A stretch of DNA of 64,000 nucleotides from Anaerocolumna aminovalerica (GCF_900115365.1 NZ_FOWD01000006.1:62001-126000), one strand, 5' to 3'; shown: positions 1 through 7,737, numbered from the stretch's first letter. Translations and numbers: made by a program. Notes: generated by a model not told the origin, from the letters alone.

Positions 1-355
1 CCTCTACATACAGATCAAATCTGGAATTACCATATGTTTTTTCTGTTTTAACTAATTTAATATCAGAAAATAATCCACCTGACTTAATCCATTCATAAAC
101 TACTTTATTCGGTGCCTGGGAGTCCATATTAATCATTCGATTACCTTTTTGAACACCAATCAGGTCATATTTTGTCTTTCGATTCGGGTTGTCCTGTTCT
201 TCCAAATAGACTGTAACCCCCGGTATTAGCAATTCCTTGCATCGCCCGGTATTTTTCACATGACAGGTTTTTACTTCACCATCCACCTCTGCATAAGCAA
301 TAAATCGATTGGGACGGGACCTGAATATTCCTGTTTTAACTTTGTTATATTTCAT
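1..355 (-). CDS. sfsA: SfsA family protein (sugar fermentation stimulation/nuclease), 3' end outside window
   Basis: The reverse strand from the ATG at 355 is open to the window edge (118 codons). It reads as the SfsA N-terminal OB-like part: a start rich in basic residues (GIFRSRPNRFIAYAEV), then the family's NTGR block (HVKNTGRCKELLIPG), RKTKYDLIGV, and near the edge YGNSRFDLYVE, which matches the conserved SRxDF motif. SfsA proteins are about 230 residues, so roughly half is present. The family is linked to DNA/RNA-binding nuclease activity and, in Escherichia coli, to maltose metabolism; its role in clostridia is not settled. The start is preceded by GAGG inside a motif repeated before flgL and legI. 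A good sigma-A promoter lies upstream. Confidence 0.85.
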   Translation of the reverse strand, partial: MKYNKVKTGIFRSRPNRFIAYAEVDGEVKTCHVKNTGRCKELLIPGVTVYLEEQDNPNRKTKYDLIGVQKGNRMINMDSQAPNKVVYEWIKSGGLFSDIKLVKTEKTYGNSRFDLYVE

Positions 356-396
356 AATAACCTCGATTCTGGCGATTTAACGCTTCTTAATAACCA
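356..396 (-). repeat. Start-adjacent 41-nt motif, copy A (before sfsA)
   Basis: The 41 nt directly upstream of the sfsA ATG match the 41 nt directly upstream of the flgL ATG (50270-50310) at 33 positions without gaps. The copy carries GCGTTAAATCGCC, GAATCGAGG and the ribosome binding site. It can form a short GCG/CGC stem ahead of the GAGG. A weaker third copy precedes legI (36818-36854). Function unknown; it could be a translational leader element or a dispersed repeat that supplies a start region. Confidence 0.6.
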
Positions 397-490
397 CAGC
401 AGCTTTGTGTGCCGGCACATATTGCCTGAGCTCCAATCTATGTACTCTTTCACGCTAAAATCAGTAGGTCTTCTTTCCCATTGTATATTG

Positions 491-519
491 AGTCTACAAA
501 CATTTTTAGTTTTTGTCAA
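491..519 (-). promoter_or_regulatory. Sigma-A-type promoter for sfsA
   Basis: On the minus strand TTGACA (514-519) is followed after exactly 17 nt by TAGACT (491-496). Transcription would start near 484 and give a leader of about 130 nt before sfsA. The 315-nt gap between sfsA and the plus-strand gene at 671 otherwise holds only TATAAT-like hexamers at 574-579 and 584-589 on the plus strand, with no convincing -35. Confidence 0.65.
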
Positions 520-670
520 TTAGTTCATAATAATTTTACACTTTTTTAACTTCCCTTTTACAGGAAGTTGGCTTATAATGGATTATAATTAAGGAAAGAT
601 TCCTAGTTAAAAGAGTATAATTATTGTTAGTAATTGCATATACTGATAAGACGAAAGGAAGTATGATAGT

Positions 671-925
671 ATGAAGAAATTCGGTAAATTCTTGTTTGGA
701 ACTGTTTCCCTTGCAACTTTAGCATGCGGAGCTTACTATGTTTACAAAAATTTAATTAACAAAGACTCTTCTGATGAATTTGATGAGTTTGAAGATGAAT
801 TTGAAGATTTTGATGATGAAGATGAGGATGCTCCGGAAGTAGAAAAAAAAGATACTCGTGAATATGTGTCCATCAATTTTACCTCTGACGAAGCTGCTTC
901 CACCGAATCGGAAGAAGAACAATAA
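671..925 (+). CDS. Small acidic protein with N-terminal membrane segment
   Basis: The 84-residue product starts after an AAAGGAAG ribosome binding site. Residues 1-25 are basic then hydrophobic (KFLFGTVSLATLACGAYYVY), typical of an uncleaved membrane anchor or signal segment with a possible lipobox-like Cys at 19. The remaining 60 residues are strongly acidic, with runs of Asp/Glu/Phe (DEFEDEFEDFDDEDED) and a Ser/Glu tail. I do not recognise the family. Similar short anchored acidic proteins occur in Lachnospiraceae as conserved hypotheticals. It is monocistronic, divergent from sfsA, and ends at a hairpin terminator shared with the convergent ZIP gene. Codon use and start make it a credible gene; function unknown. 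Confidence 0.7.
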   Translation: MKKFGKFLFGTVSLATLACGAYYVYKNLINKDSSDEFDEFEDEFEDFDDEDEDAPEVEKKDTREYVSINFTSDEAASTESEEEQ

Positions 926-940
926 AGCCTGAATTTAAGA

Positions 941-982
941 ATAACCGACTATTTCAATAAAAGAAAATAGCCGGTTATTTTT
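941..982. terminator. Bidirectional rho-independent terminator
   Basis: ATAACCG.CTATTT pairs with AAATAG.CCGGTTAT around a short A-rich loop and is followed by a T run on the plus strand. It sits between the convergent ends of the acidic protein gene and the ZIP transporter gene, so it can serve both. Confidence 0.8.
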
Positions 983-984
983 TC

Positions 985-1785
985 TTATCCTAAGGCAATA
1001 TCTAATGTTGTCATTACCATAAATCCTAACATAGTTCCGATAGTTGCCGCATGTCCGTAAAGGTGAGAGTCATTTTGTGATTCCGGAATTAACTCTTCCA
1101 CTACTACGAAAACCATAGCACCTGCTGCAAAGGATAATGCATAAGGCAAAATAGATCTGACACTGCTTGCAAGCATGGCTCCAAACACTGCTGCAATTGG
1201 CTCAACAATTCCTGATGCCTGCCCATACATAAAACTTTTTAACCTTGAATGTCCGTCTCTTCGTAAAGGTATGGATACTGCTGCTCCTTCCGGAAAGTTT
1301 TGAAGTGCTATACCCACGACCAGAATAATAGCTCCTGCTGTGGTGGCCTTTTCCACAGTTCCTACAGAACCAAATGCGATACCAAAGGACAATCCTTCCG
1401 GAATATTATGAAGTGTTATTGCCGTAACTAATAATACACTACGGCGTATGCTGTTTCTCGATACCTTACTTATTCCACCTCTGGGCTCATCTTCTACATG
1501 ATGAACATGAGGAATTAATTTATCTGCACCGAATAAGAATAATCCTCCAAAGCCAAATCCTACAACTACAGGAAGCCAGGGAAGGGGAGAATCCTCCGAT
1601 AATTCCAATGCCGGTAACAACAAGGACCAAAAGGAAGCTGCTAACATAATACCGGATGCAAAACCTAACATAAGGTTTAAAACTTTTGGTTTTATTTCTT
1701 TAAAAAAGAATACCATGGCCGCACCGGCTGCTGTTACGCCCCAAGTTACAAGTCCCCCTAGAAAAGCCATTAAAATTGGATTCAT
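985..1785 (-). CDS. ZIP family divalent metal transporter
   Basis: The 266-residue polytopic protein matches the prokaryotic ZIP/ZupT family, which moves Zn2+ or other divalent cations into the cytoplasm. About eight hydrophobic segments are visible. The two metal-binding helices carry the hallmark motifs: HNIPEGLSFG around residue 125 and QNFPEGAAVS around residue 162. A short His-rich loop (HVHHVEDE) lies between helices 3 and 4, as usual for the family. The last helix contains EELIPES, also typical. The start is fixed by AGGAGG with 7-nt spacing. It appears monocistronic. The exact metal cannot be read from sequence. Confidence 0.9.
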   Translation of the reverse strand: MNPILMAFLGGLVTWGVTAAGAAMVFFFKEIKPKVLNLMLGFASGIMLAASFWSLLLPALELSEDSPLPWLPVVVGFGFGGLFLFGADKLIPHVHHVEDEPRGGISKVSRNSIRRSVLLVTAITLHNIPEGLSFGIAFGSVGTVEKATTAGAIILVVGIALQNFPEGAAVSIPLRRDGHSRLKSFMYGQASGIVEPIAAVFGAMLASSVRSILPYALSFAAGAMVFVVVEELIPESQNDSHLYGHAATIGTMLGFMVMTTLDIALG

Positions 1786-1891
1786 ATTATATCCTCCTAG
1801 TTACTTACTTTATTCTAGGGTTGTAGATTCCTCTTCTAAAAAGCCTTTCATGAAATTCTTTATTCATCAAAACCATAGGCTTTTGAATTAA

Positions 1892-2866
1892 TTACCTATA
1901 TTCACTTATTTTGCTCTTTAATTGTTCTACATCCCCTATAATGGTATATCTTATTATATCACGATTATTATCATCTGTCTTTAACAGAATTTCATTTTCA
2001 ACCAATATAGTATAGGATAAATTATCCCGGGTTGTAAATACAATCTGATAATCCAACGGATTTTCTGAAGTATCTTCTTCGTTTTCAACAGGCAGTAAAT
2101 AATATTCATCTAACATAAGAAGGAATTCCTTGATTTTCTCCGGCTCCTTAAAGTTTATGCTTTCTTTCTTGCTATTTATTATAGAAAAGGAATTTACCTG
2201 TTCTGCTGTGAAAGGTAAAATATCAGAAAATATCATACCTTCTACTTCAAGTGTGTCCATATTGGCTTCTTGCGGTTCTGATCCATCGTTTCTGGCTGAG
2301 GCTTTCAAATCAGATTTATCAGCATTTTTATCTTTAGCCACTTCTTGGCCTGCTCCTGTATCTGCAATCGAGTATGTTTCTGTTTCTTTCTTTGCCTCAA
2401 TACTTTTCTCTAAAGTTCCAGACTCTGGTGCCGCAGATTCTGATGTATTCTCTGTGGCAGAATTAACGTCATATTCAGCACTTTTTTTATTGGCAGGTAA
2501 ATACTTCAATATATTTATACCGATTAATAGAATCAGAAGTACCGCTGCAATGCCAGCTAATCTAAAAACAGGAAATCTATTTTTCTTTTTATGTTCTGTT
2601 ACAACATATTCTTCCTGATTGTCTTCATCCGCAGTTAAAGGAGCCTTGCCGGATTGAATCGCCTGTAATGTCTTTTGAATCAGTTCCTCCGAAACTACAA
2701 TATTATCTTTGTCAAAAGAAGCATTAAGATGGTTTTTTAAATGAATAATTTCATCTTCAAAATTTATTTCCTTCTCTAAGCGGTTCTCTGTTTTAATTTT
2801 GTCTCTATCCATAGAACCATTTCCATTTTTCTGTTGATTGCTGAATTTATTTTTTTGGAAATCCAT
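1892..2866 (-). CDS. Putative anti-sigma factor, single-pass membrane protein
   Basis: The 324-residue protein has a cytosolic, charged N-terminal part (1-98), one transmembrane helix at about 99-120 (RLAGIAAVLLILLIGINIL) and a large outside domain. The outside part begins with a low-complexity Ser/Glu/Lys stretch (125-195) and ends in a folded C-terminal region. No family could be assigned to the sensor domain. The start codon lies 1 nt after the stop of the ECF sigma gene, and the ribosome binding site GGGAGG is inside the sigma gene's end, so the two are translationally linked. That arrangement and topology are those of membrane anti-sigma factors that hold their ECF sigma until an envelope signal arrives. 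The role is inferred from context. Confidence 0.65.
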   Translation of the reverse strand: MDFQKNKFSNQQKNGNGSMDRDKIKTENRLEKEINFEDEIIHLKNHLNASFDKDNIVVSEELIQKTLQAIQSGKAPLTADEDNQEEYVVTEHKKKNRFPVFRLAGIAAVLLILLIGINILKYLPANKKSAEYDVNSATENTSESAAPESGTLEKSIEAKKETETYSIADTGAGQEVAKDKNADKSDLKASARNDGSEPQEANMDTLEVEGMIFSDILPFTAEQVNSFSIINSKKESINFKEPEKIKEFLLMLDEYYLLPVENEEDTSENPLDYQIVFTTRDNLSYTILVENEILLKTDDNNRDIIRYTIIGDVEQLKSKISEYR

Positions 2867-2867
2867 C

Positions 2868-3383
2868 TTATAACCTCCCTTCCAAACAAGTCTTTAGTTT
2901 CTCTTTTGCCCTGGATAAACGGCTTTTAGCTGTTCCTTCTGCAATCTTTAATATACTTGCTGCATCGCTTATGGTCATATCCTGATAATATACGCAAACG
3001 ATAATATCTTTATATTTGTCAGGTAAATTCATAACCGTTTCACGAATTAGCTGATTCTGGTCTTGTTGCTCAACAGCTTTGTAATCATCATCTGTATGTA
3101 TGGTATTTTCCTCATATTCTGTCATAGGTACTACCTTTTGGTTCCATGCACTTTTTAAATAATCCTTGCATGTGTTAATGGTGATTCGAATAATCCAAGT
3201 CTTAATACTGCTGTTTCCTTGAAAGGTACTGAGATTTTTGTTTACCTTTATGAATACATCTTGAAAAATGTCTTCTGCCAAATGACTATCTTTTACATAC
3301 ATAAATGCAGTACGTAAAACATCATTGCCATATTGCCTTATCAAGGTTTCAATGTGGTAAACAGGCTGTTTCTCCTCGTACAT
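2868..3383 (-). CDS. ECF-type RNA polymerase sigma factor
   Basis: The 171-residue protein has only regions 2 and 4, the mark of extracytoplasmic-function sigma factors. Region 2 (about 20-90) includes AEDIFQDVFIKV and the -10 recognition part SSIKTWIIRITINTCKDYL. Region 4 (about 115-168) includes LPDKYKDIIVCVYY and the helix-turn-helix TISDAASILKIAEGTAKSRL. It resembles the SigW/SigV class of Firmicutes. It is followed directly by a membrane protein that is probably its anti-sigma factor. The start follows GGGGGAAGAG. A GGGAAC-17-CGTC promoter upstream suggests autoregulation. Confidence 0.9.
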   Translation of the reverse strand: MYEEKQPVYHIETLIRQYGNDVLRTAFMYVKDSHLAEDIFQDVFIKVNKNLSTFQGNSSIKTWIIRITINTCKDYLKSAWNQKVVPMTEYEENTIHTDDDYKAVEQQDQNQLIRETVMNLPDKYKDIIVCVYYQDMTISDAASILKIAEGTAKSRLSRAKEKLKTCLEGRL

Positions 3384-3497
3384 TGAACTCTTCCCCCTAT
3401 ATTCTATTTATGCGGATTGTTGGTTCATCTCCCACTTTCTATTTTGATCCGCTAAAGAAATTTGATGGTTGCAGTATTAGTATACTCTTAAACATTT

Positions 3498-3524
3498 GAC
3501 GATGTAAACTATAAAATAGTTCCC
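3498..3524 (-). promoter_or_regulatory. Candidate ECF autoregulatory promoter
   Basis: On the minus strand GGGAAC (3519-3524) is followed after 17 nt by CGTC (3498-3501). This is the bipartite GAAC...CGTC pattern recognised by many ECF sigma factors. It lies about 110 nt upstream of the sigma gene start. This and the repeat element at 3552-3667 are the visible content of the 329-nt gap. Confidence 0.4.
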
Positions 3525-3551
3525 ATGAAATAATTGGATAAAGTGAGTCAA

Positions 3552-3667
3552 AGCGGATATTCGCAATCCGCTTATGCTACCTGCTCATAACCTCATTGCC
3601 ACTACGTGGCATTTCAGCAGGAGCTTAAACTCCTGCTGAAACAGGTAAGTCCTTACCTGATGAGATT
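3552..3667. repeat. Structured intergenic element R1, copy 1
   Basis: A 116-nt stretch aligns over its whole length with 62839-62973. It folds into consecutive hairpins: AGCGGAT/ATCCGCT (3552-3572), then a closing stem AACCTCAT (3589-3596) with ATGAGATT (3660-3667) that encloses TGCCAC/GTGGCA, AGCAGGAG/CTCCTGCT and CAGGTAAG/CTTACCTG. Between copies the first hairpin changes on both arms (AGCGGAT/ATCCGCT here, GGGGATA/TATCCCC in copy 2), so pairing is kept. It lies 46 nt after the end of the HAD gene. It could be a structured RNA or a mobile palindromic repeat; no known family was recognised. Confidence 0.7.
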
Positions 3668-3712
3668 AAGATACTAATACTGCATAAATAGTTTATTTAT
3701 CCGCAGATATAT

Positions 3713-4501
3713 TTATATCAGGTTAAATTTCTTTAATCCATGATAAATGCCGTCCTCTTTAATAGACTTTGTCTTATGTCTGATTCTTTCCAGTACTTCC
3801 GGATAACTGTTACCCATTGCAATTCCTGTATTAACGTATTCTAACATTTCTATATCATTATTACTGTCACCAAATGCATAGGTGTCTTTCTGGTCCATAT
3901 TTAAGTGCTTTAATAATCTTTGAATGCCGGTTGCCTTATTGATTCCACGGGGTACTAATTCAAACATCTGCACGCCATGATAAATAGGTTGAAATTTCTC
4001 TTCCAGTTTCGGCATAACTATATCTGGGTTGGTTTCTTCTGTTAAATTACAGGATATTTTATTCATACGAATGACCGTATCGGAATCTAAAGCTTTTATT
4101 ATATCCTCTCCGAAATATTTAAAAAGACTTGTAATATAGCTGTAATCTTCTCCCTTATCTTTTTCTTCGTAGTAAAGACATTCCGGCCCTTCCAAAATAT
4201 ATCTTACTTTATTTTTTTTGAGGAATGTCATGGTTTCTTTAACCAAATCATCCTCTACTAATATATTCTCAATAACTTTACCATCATATTCAATATAGGT
4301 GCCGGCACCTGCAATAATTCCTTTAAAGCCTAGCTGAATTAAATTATCCGGAACGATAGGTCTGGTTCTGCCTGTACAGATAATAGGGATATGCCCATTA
4401 TCCGTCAGCATGGCAATGGCCTCTTTTGCTGAATCAGGCACCCCTATATCCGGTAAATATAAGGTTCCGTCCACATCAAAAAATACTATTTTCTTATCCA
4501 T
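3713..4501 (-). CDS. HAD superfamily hydrolase, Cof/type IIB subfamily
   Basis: The 262-residue protein is a haloacid dehalogenase-type phosphatase of the Cof-like IIB class, which acts on sugar phosphates, nucleotides or flavin phosphates. Motif I is at the N-terminus (FFDVDGTLYLPD, nucleophile and acid Asp). Motif II is ICTGRT near residue 42. Motif IV is GDSNNDIEML near residue 212, with the preceding Lys in KATG. The C2B cap lies at about 80-190. Substrate cannot be predicted. Its ribosome binding site AGGAGC is unusually far (about 13 nt) from the ATG, and a hairpin (4528-4552) lies just upstream. It seems to be a single-gene unit, with repeat elements on both sides. Confidence 0.88.
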   Translation of the reverse strand: MDKKIVFFDVDGTLYLPDIGVPDSAKEAIAMLTDNGHIPIICTGRTRPIVPDNLIQLGFKGIIAGAGTYIEYDGKVIENILVEDDLVKETMTFLKKNKVRYILEGPECLYYEEKDKGEDYSYITSLFKYFGEDIIKALDSDTVIRMNKISCNLTEETNPDIVMPKLEEKFQPIYHGVQMFELVPRGINKATGIQRLLKHLNMDQKDTYAFGDSNNDIEMLEYVNTGIAMGNSYPEVLERIRHKTKSIKEDGIYHGLKKFNLI

Positions 4502-4560
4502 TTTTATAACAATGCTCCTTTCAAAGGGTCGAAAGAATAAAATTCTTTCAACATTTCATG

Positions 4561-4674
4561 CCTCTTAGCTGCATCTCAAATAATAGATGCAGAAGTTCAA
4601 AATGAGAATTCAAATGGATTCTCATTTTGGAGTTCTTCTAAGTGTGAAGAAGCTTTTCCTCACACCTCTTTCCT
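4561..4674. repeat. Intergenic repeat R2, copy 1, with hairpin insertion
   Basis: The sequence CATCTCAAATAATAG followed by GAAGTTC and TTCTAAG matches 54636-54669. Here an extra 32-bp palindrome (CAAAATGAGAAT/ATTCTCATTTTG, 4598-4629) splits the match and is flanked by the direct repeat AGTTC. The copy ends in a GTGTGA/TCACAC hairpin (4642-4665) similar to those near 54031-54053. It occupies the gap between the ABC exporter and the HAD gene. Confidence 0.6.
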
Positions 4675-4723
4675 TATCATATTTAATATTCTTTGTAACT
4701 ATTGTTATTCTGCCTGGGTTAGA

Positions 4724-6466
4724 TCATTGGCTTGCCTGGGTTAATGTGTAAAGATTAGCATAAAGCCCCTTTTGTTCTAACAACTCTTTGTGATTACCTC
4801 TTTCTGCAATACCACCTTCTGTTAATACAATAATGTCCTTGGCATTGCGTATGGTGGATAATCTGTGGGCAATTACAAAGGTGGTTCTGTTCTTGGCTAA
4901 CCTTTCCAGGGATTCCTGTACCACTTTCTCACTTTCGTTATCTAATGCTGAGGTGGCTTCATCAAAGATAAGAATCGGAGGATTCTTTAAAAACACTCTG
5001 GCAATACTTAATCTTTGTTTTTGCCCTCCTGAAAGTTTAACTCCCCGCTGCCCAATGTAAGTATCATATCCATCCGGAAGTTCCATAATAAAGTCATGGG
5101 CATTGGCATTCATTGCCGCCTGGATTATTTCCTCCTCTGTTGCATCTAACTTACCATATCGTATATTCTCCATAACAGTTCCGGTAAATAAATATACATC
5201 CTGCTGTACAATACCGATATTCTTTCTAAGTGACTTTAATTTAATATCCCGGATATCCATTCCATCCAATGTTATGGTACCGCTGGATACTTCATAAAAC
5301 CTGGGGATTAAACTGCACATGGTGGTTTTTCCTACACCGGAGGACCCTACCAAAGCAATATATTCTCCGGCTTCTACTTTCAGATTAATATTACGAAATA
5401 CATCAGTAGTAGTTTCATTATATTTAAAGGAAACATTCTTAAATTCTATTTCACCTTTTACATTCTTTAAGTCCACAGCGTTCTTTTTATCTACAATATC
5501 CGGATTAATATCCATTATTTCCATAAAACGATCAAAACCGGTAATACCATTTTGAAACTGCTCTGTAAAATTAATCAGTTTTCGAACAGGCTCTATGATA
5601 TTATTAATATAGAGTAAAAAGGTTAAAAGGTCACTAACCGCAATGGCTCCATCTGCAATTAGCAAACTACCCCCAATAATTACCGCAACACTGATCAGAT
5701 TGGTGAATACACCAAGTCCGGAATGGAATGTAGCCATCTGCCAGTAACTGTTTCTTTTACTCTCTACAAATCGTTTATTTCCGGCATGAAATTTATCCAA
5801 CTCCTGATTCTCGTTGGCAAAGGATTTTACCACACGAATTCCTGACAGGTTATCTTCTATTTGGGCATTAATTTCTGCAATTCTTTCCCTGTTTTTTCTA
5901 AAAGCACGATTCATCTTATTCTTCATGAAAAATGCAAATGCAAACATAATAGGTAAGAAAGTAAAAACAATTAATGTTAGGGGAAGATTGATATTAATTA
6001 AGATAATGAAAGCACCCACAAACTTAATGATGGATATTACAATGTCTTCTGGACCATGATGGCAAAGTTCCGTAATATCGAATAAATCATGAGTAATTCT
6101 TGCCATTAATTGACCAGTTTTCTGATTATCATAAAAGTTAAAAGATAATTTTTGATAATGTTCAAAGATGTCATTACGCATATCAAATTCTATATTAGCT
6201 CCCATCATATGGCCTTTGTATGCTATAAAGAAATTACACAACATCTCTAAAATAGCTAGCCCAAGCATCAAAAGTCCCAGTTTAATAATGGTATTCATTG
6301 CCTGGCTGATCTCATAGTTTCTCAGCAAATCATTGGTTATGTATCTTACTATTAAAGGATAAAGCAATGTAATACTTGCTGCCACTAAAGCGCAAAACAT
6401 ATCGGACAGAAAAAGTCCTAAATATGGTTTATAGTAAGATAAAAATTTCTTGGTCTTCCTGCTCAT
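4724..6466 (-). CDS. ABC exporter half-transporter (MsbA/LmrA type)
   Basis: The 580-residue protein joins a six-helix exporter membrane domain (about 15-310) to a nucleotide-binding domain (about 340-575), so two copies would form one exporter. The ATPase has all key elements: Walker A GSSGVGKTT, signature KLSGGQKQR, Walker B ILIFDEATSALD and the switch His in AHRLSTI. It belongs to the multidrug/lipid exporter group, with substrate unknown. The start follows GGAGGAG. It is monocistronic. A large palindrome, ATCTATATAAC/GTTATATAGAT, about 45-65 nt upstream may be an operator. Confidence 0.92.
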   Translation of the reverse strand: MSRKTKKFLSYYKPYLGLFLSDMFCALVAASITLLYPLIVRYITNDLLRNYEISQAMNTIIKLGLLMLGLAILEMLCNFFIAYKGHMMGANIEFDMRNDIFEHYQKLSFNFYDNQKTGQLMARITHDLFDITELCHHGPEDIVISIIKFVGAFIILININLPLTLIVFTFLPIMFAFAFFMKNKMNRAFRKNRERIAEINAQIEDNLSGIRVVKSFANENQELDKFHAGNKRFVESKRNSYWQMATFHSGLGVFTNLISVAVIIGGSLLIADGAIAVSDLLTFLLYINNIIEPVRKLINFTEQFQNGITGFDRFMEIMDINPDIVDKKNAVDLKNVKGEIEFKNVSFKYNETTTDVFRNINLKVEAGEYIALVGSSGVGKTTMCSLIPRFYEVSSGTITLDGMDIRDIKLKSLRKNIGIVQQDVYLFTGTVMENIRYGKLDATEEEIIQAAMNANAHDFIMELPDGYDTYIGQRGVKLSGGQKQRLSIARVFLKNPPILIFDEATSALDNESEKVVQESLERLAKNRTTFVIAHRLSTIRNAKDIIVLTEGGIAERGNHKELLEQKGLYANLYTLTQASQ

Positions 6467-6509
6467 AACTCCTCCATTTTATCTATTTACTTGTTATATA
6501 TAGCATGCA

Positions 6510-6533
6510 ATCTATATAACACGTTATATAGAT
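6510..6533. promoter_or_regulatory. Palindromic operator-like site upstream of ABC exporter
   Basis: ATCTATATAAC and GTTATATAGAT form an 11-bp perfect inverted repeat separated by 2 nt. A third half-site, GTTATATATAG, lies at 6493-6503. Such spacing suits a dimeric repressor of the MarR, TetR or GntR type. No regulator gene is adjacent. Confidence 0.4.
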
Positions 6534-6542
6534 AACATAAGT

Positions 6543-6619
6543 TTTTCATGGAATATTTTTAATATTTTCATGGAATATTTTCCTTGGAATAATTCCTTTG
6601 GAATAATTCCTTTGGAATA
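6543..6619. repeat. Short tandem repeats upstream of ABC exporter
   Basis: Two TTTTCATGGAATATTTT units are followed by three units of about 14 nt built on TTGGAATAATTCC. They look like replication-slippage repeats in the long upstream region of the exporter. Apart from the palindrome and the pfkA terminator nothing else is seen in this 296-nt gap. Confidence 0.6.
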
Positions 6620-6723
6620 CATAGTATTTTATTGATTTTCCATTATAAATAATATGATATGTAATTTTTAATGGATTAATTAATTATCATAACATTTCTT
6701 TCCTGTTAAGGCAACTCAAAAGA

Positions 6724-6750
6724 TTGAAAAAGAGGCTGTAACAGCCTCTT
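6724..6750 (-). terminator. Rho-independent terminator of dnaE-pfkA
   Basis: Read on the minus strand, AAGAGGCTG and CAGCCTCTT form a 9-bp stem with a 3-nt loop followed by TTTTTC. It lies 12 nt after the pfkA stop. Confidence 0.9.
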
Positions 6751-6762
6751 AAAATGTACGTT

Positions 6763-7737
6763 TTATCTTGATAATCTCCTGGATAAATCATATAAGTATT
6801 GGTCAATGTCTTTTTCCATAGATAGCGCTTCTTGTATATCAAAGTCAACAAATTTGCCATCTTTATGGGCTACAACACGTCTTGATGCACCTTTATAGAG
6901 CAGATCAACAGCATAAGCCCCCATAGTTGAAGCATATACTCTATCTCTGCAAGTAGGACTTCCCCCTCTTTGAATGTGGCCAATAATGGTAGCTCTTGTT
7001 TCAATGTCAGTAGCTTCTTCGATTCTTTTTGCCATTTCGTAAGAATCTCCAACACCTTCTGCATTAACAATAATATGGTGTTTCTTGCCGCTCTCTTTTC
7101 TTCTAATAATATTGTCTATAATACTTTGTTCATTATAATCGTATCTTTCGGCAATTAAAATATCTTCGGCTCCGTTGGCAATACCACACCATAAAGCTAT
7201 AAATCCTGCATGTCTGCCCATTACTTCTATAATACTACATCTTTCGTGGGAAGTAGATGTATCTCTAACCTTATCGATTGCCTCCATAGCTGTGTTTACT
7301 GCAGTATCAAACCCTATGGTATATTCAGTACAAGCTATATCTAAGTCAATGGTTCCAGGTATTCCTACCGTATTAATTCCTCTTTCAGCCAGCTTTCCTG
7401 CTCCTCTAAAAGATCCGTCACCACCGATTACTACTAAGCCATCAATATTGTGCTTTCGACAAACTTCAGCACCTCTATTCTGGCCTTCTTCTGTGGTAAA
7501 TTCTTTACATCTTGCTGTATATAGAATGGTTCCACCTCTTTGTATAATATCAGAAACATTTCTACCATCTAAATCAACAATATCTTCTTCTAATAAACCA
7601 TTAAACCCTCTTCGTATCCCCTTAACTTTTAAACCATATCCCAAGGCAGTTCTTGTAACCGCTCTAATAGCGGCATTCATGCCCGGTGCATCTCCACCGC
7701 TTGTTAATATACCAATTGTACTAACTTTATTTGCCAT
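6763..7737 (-). CDS. pfkA: ATP-dependent 6-phosphofructokinase
   Basis: The 324-residue enzyme phosphorylates fructose 6-phosphate to the 1,6-bisphosphate, the committing step of glycolysis. It has GGDAPGMNAAIR at 14-25 and the nucleotide motif GGDGSFRGA (105-113). Gly in the GGDG motif and Gly before PGTID mark the ATP-using type, not the PPi type. The substrate motif reads PGTIDLDI: both Asp residues are kept (131, 133), but the usual Asn between them is Leu132. RCSIIEVMGRHAG and the C-terminal HIQRGG block are intact. It follows dnaE by 88 nt, a pairing common in Firmicutes, and ends at a clear terminator. Confidence 0.95.
   Translation of the reverse strand: MANKVSTIGILTSGGDAPGMNAAIRAVTRTALGYGLKVKGIRRGFNGLLEEDIVDLDGRNVSDIIQRGGTILYTARCKEFTTEEGQNRGAEVCRKHNIDGLVVIGGDGSFRGAGKLAERGINTVGIPGTIDLDIACTEYTIGFDTAVNTAMEAIDKVRDTSTSHERCSIIEVMGRHAGFIALWCGIANGAEDILIAERYDYNEQSIIDNIIRRKESGKKHHIIVNAEGVGDSYEMAKRIEEATDIETRATIIGHIQRGGSPTCRDRVYASTMGAYAVDLLYKGASRRVVAHKDGKFVDFDIQEALSMEKDIDQYLYDLSRRLSR

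Noticed and set aside
2130-2618. 162-codon plus-strand frame opposite the anti-sigma gene
   Set aside because: It is a shadow of the minus-strand gene, lacks a ribosome binding site and has no recognisable motif.
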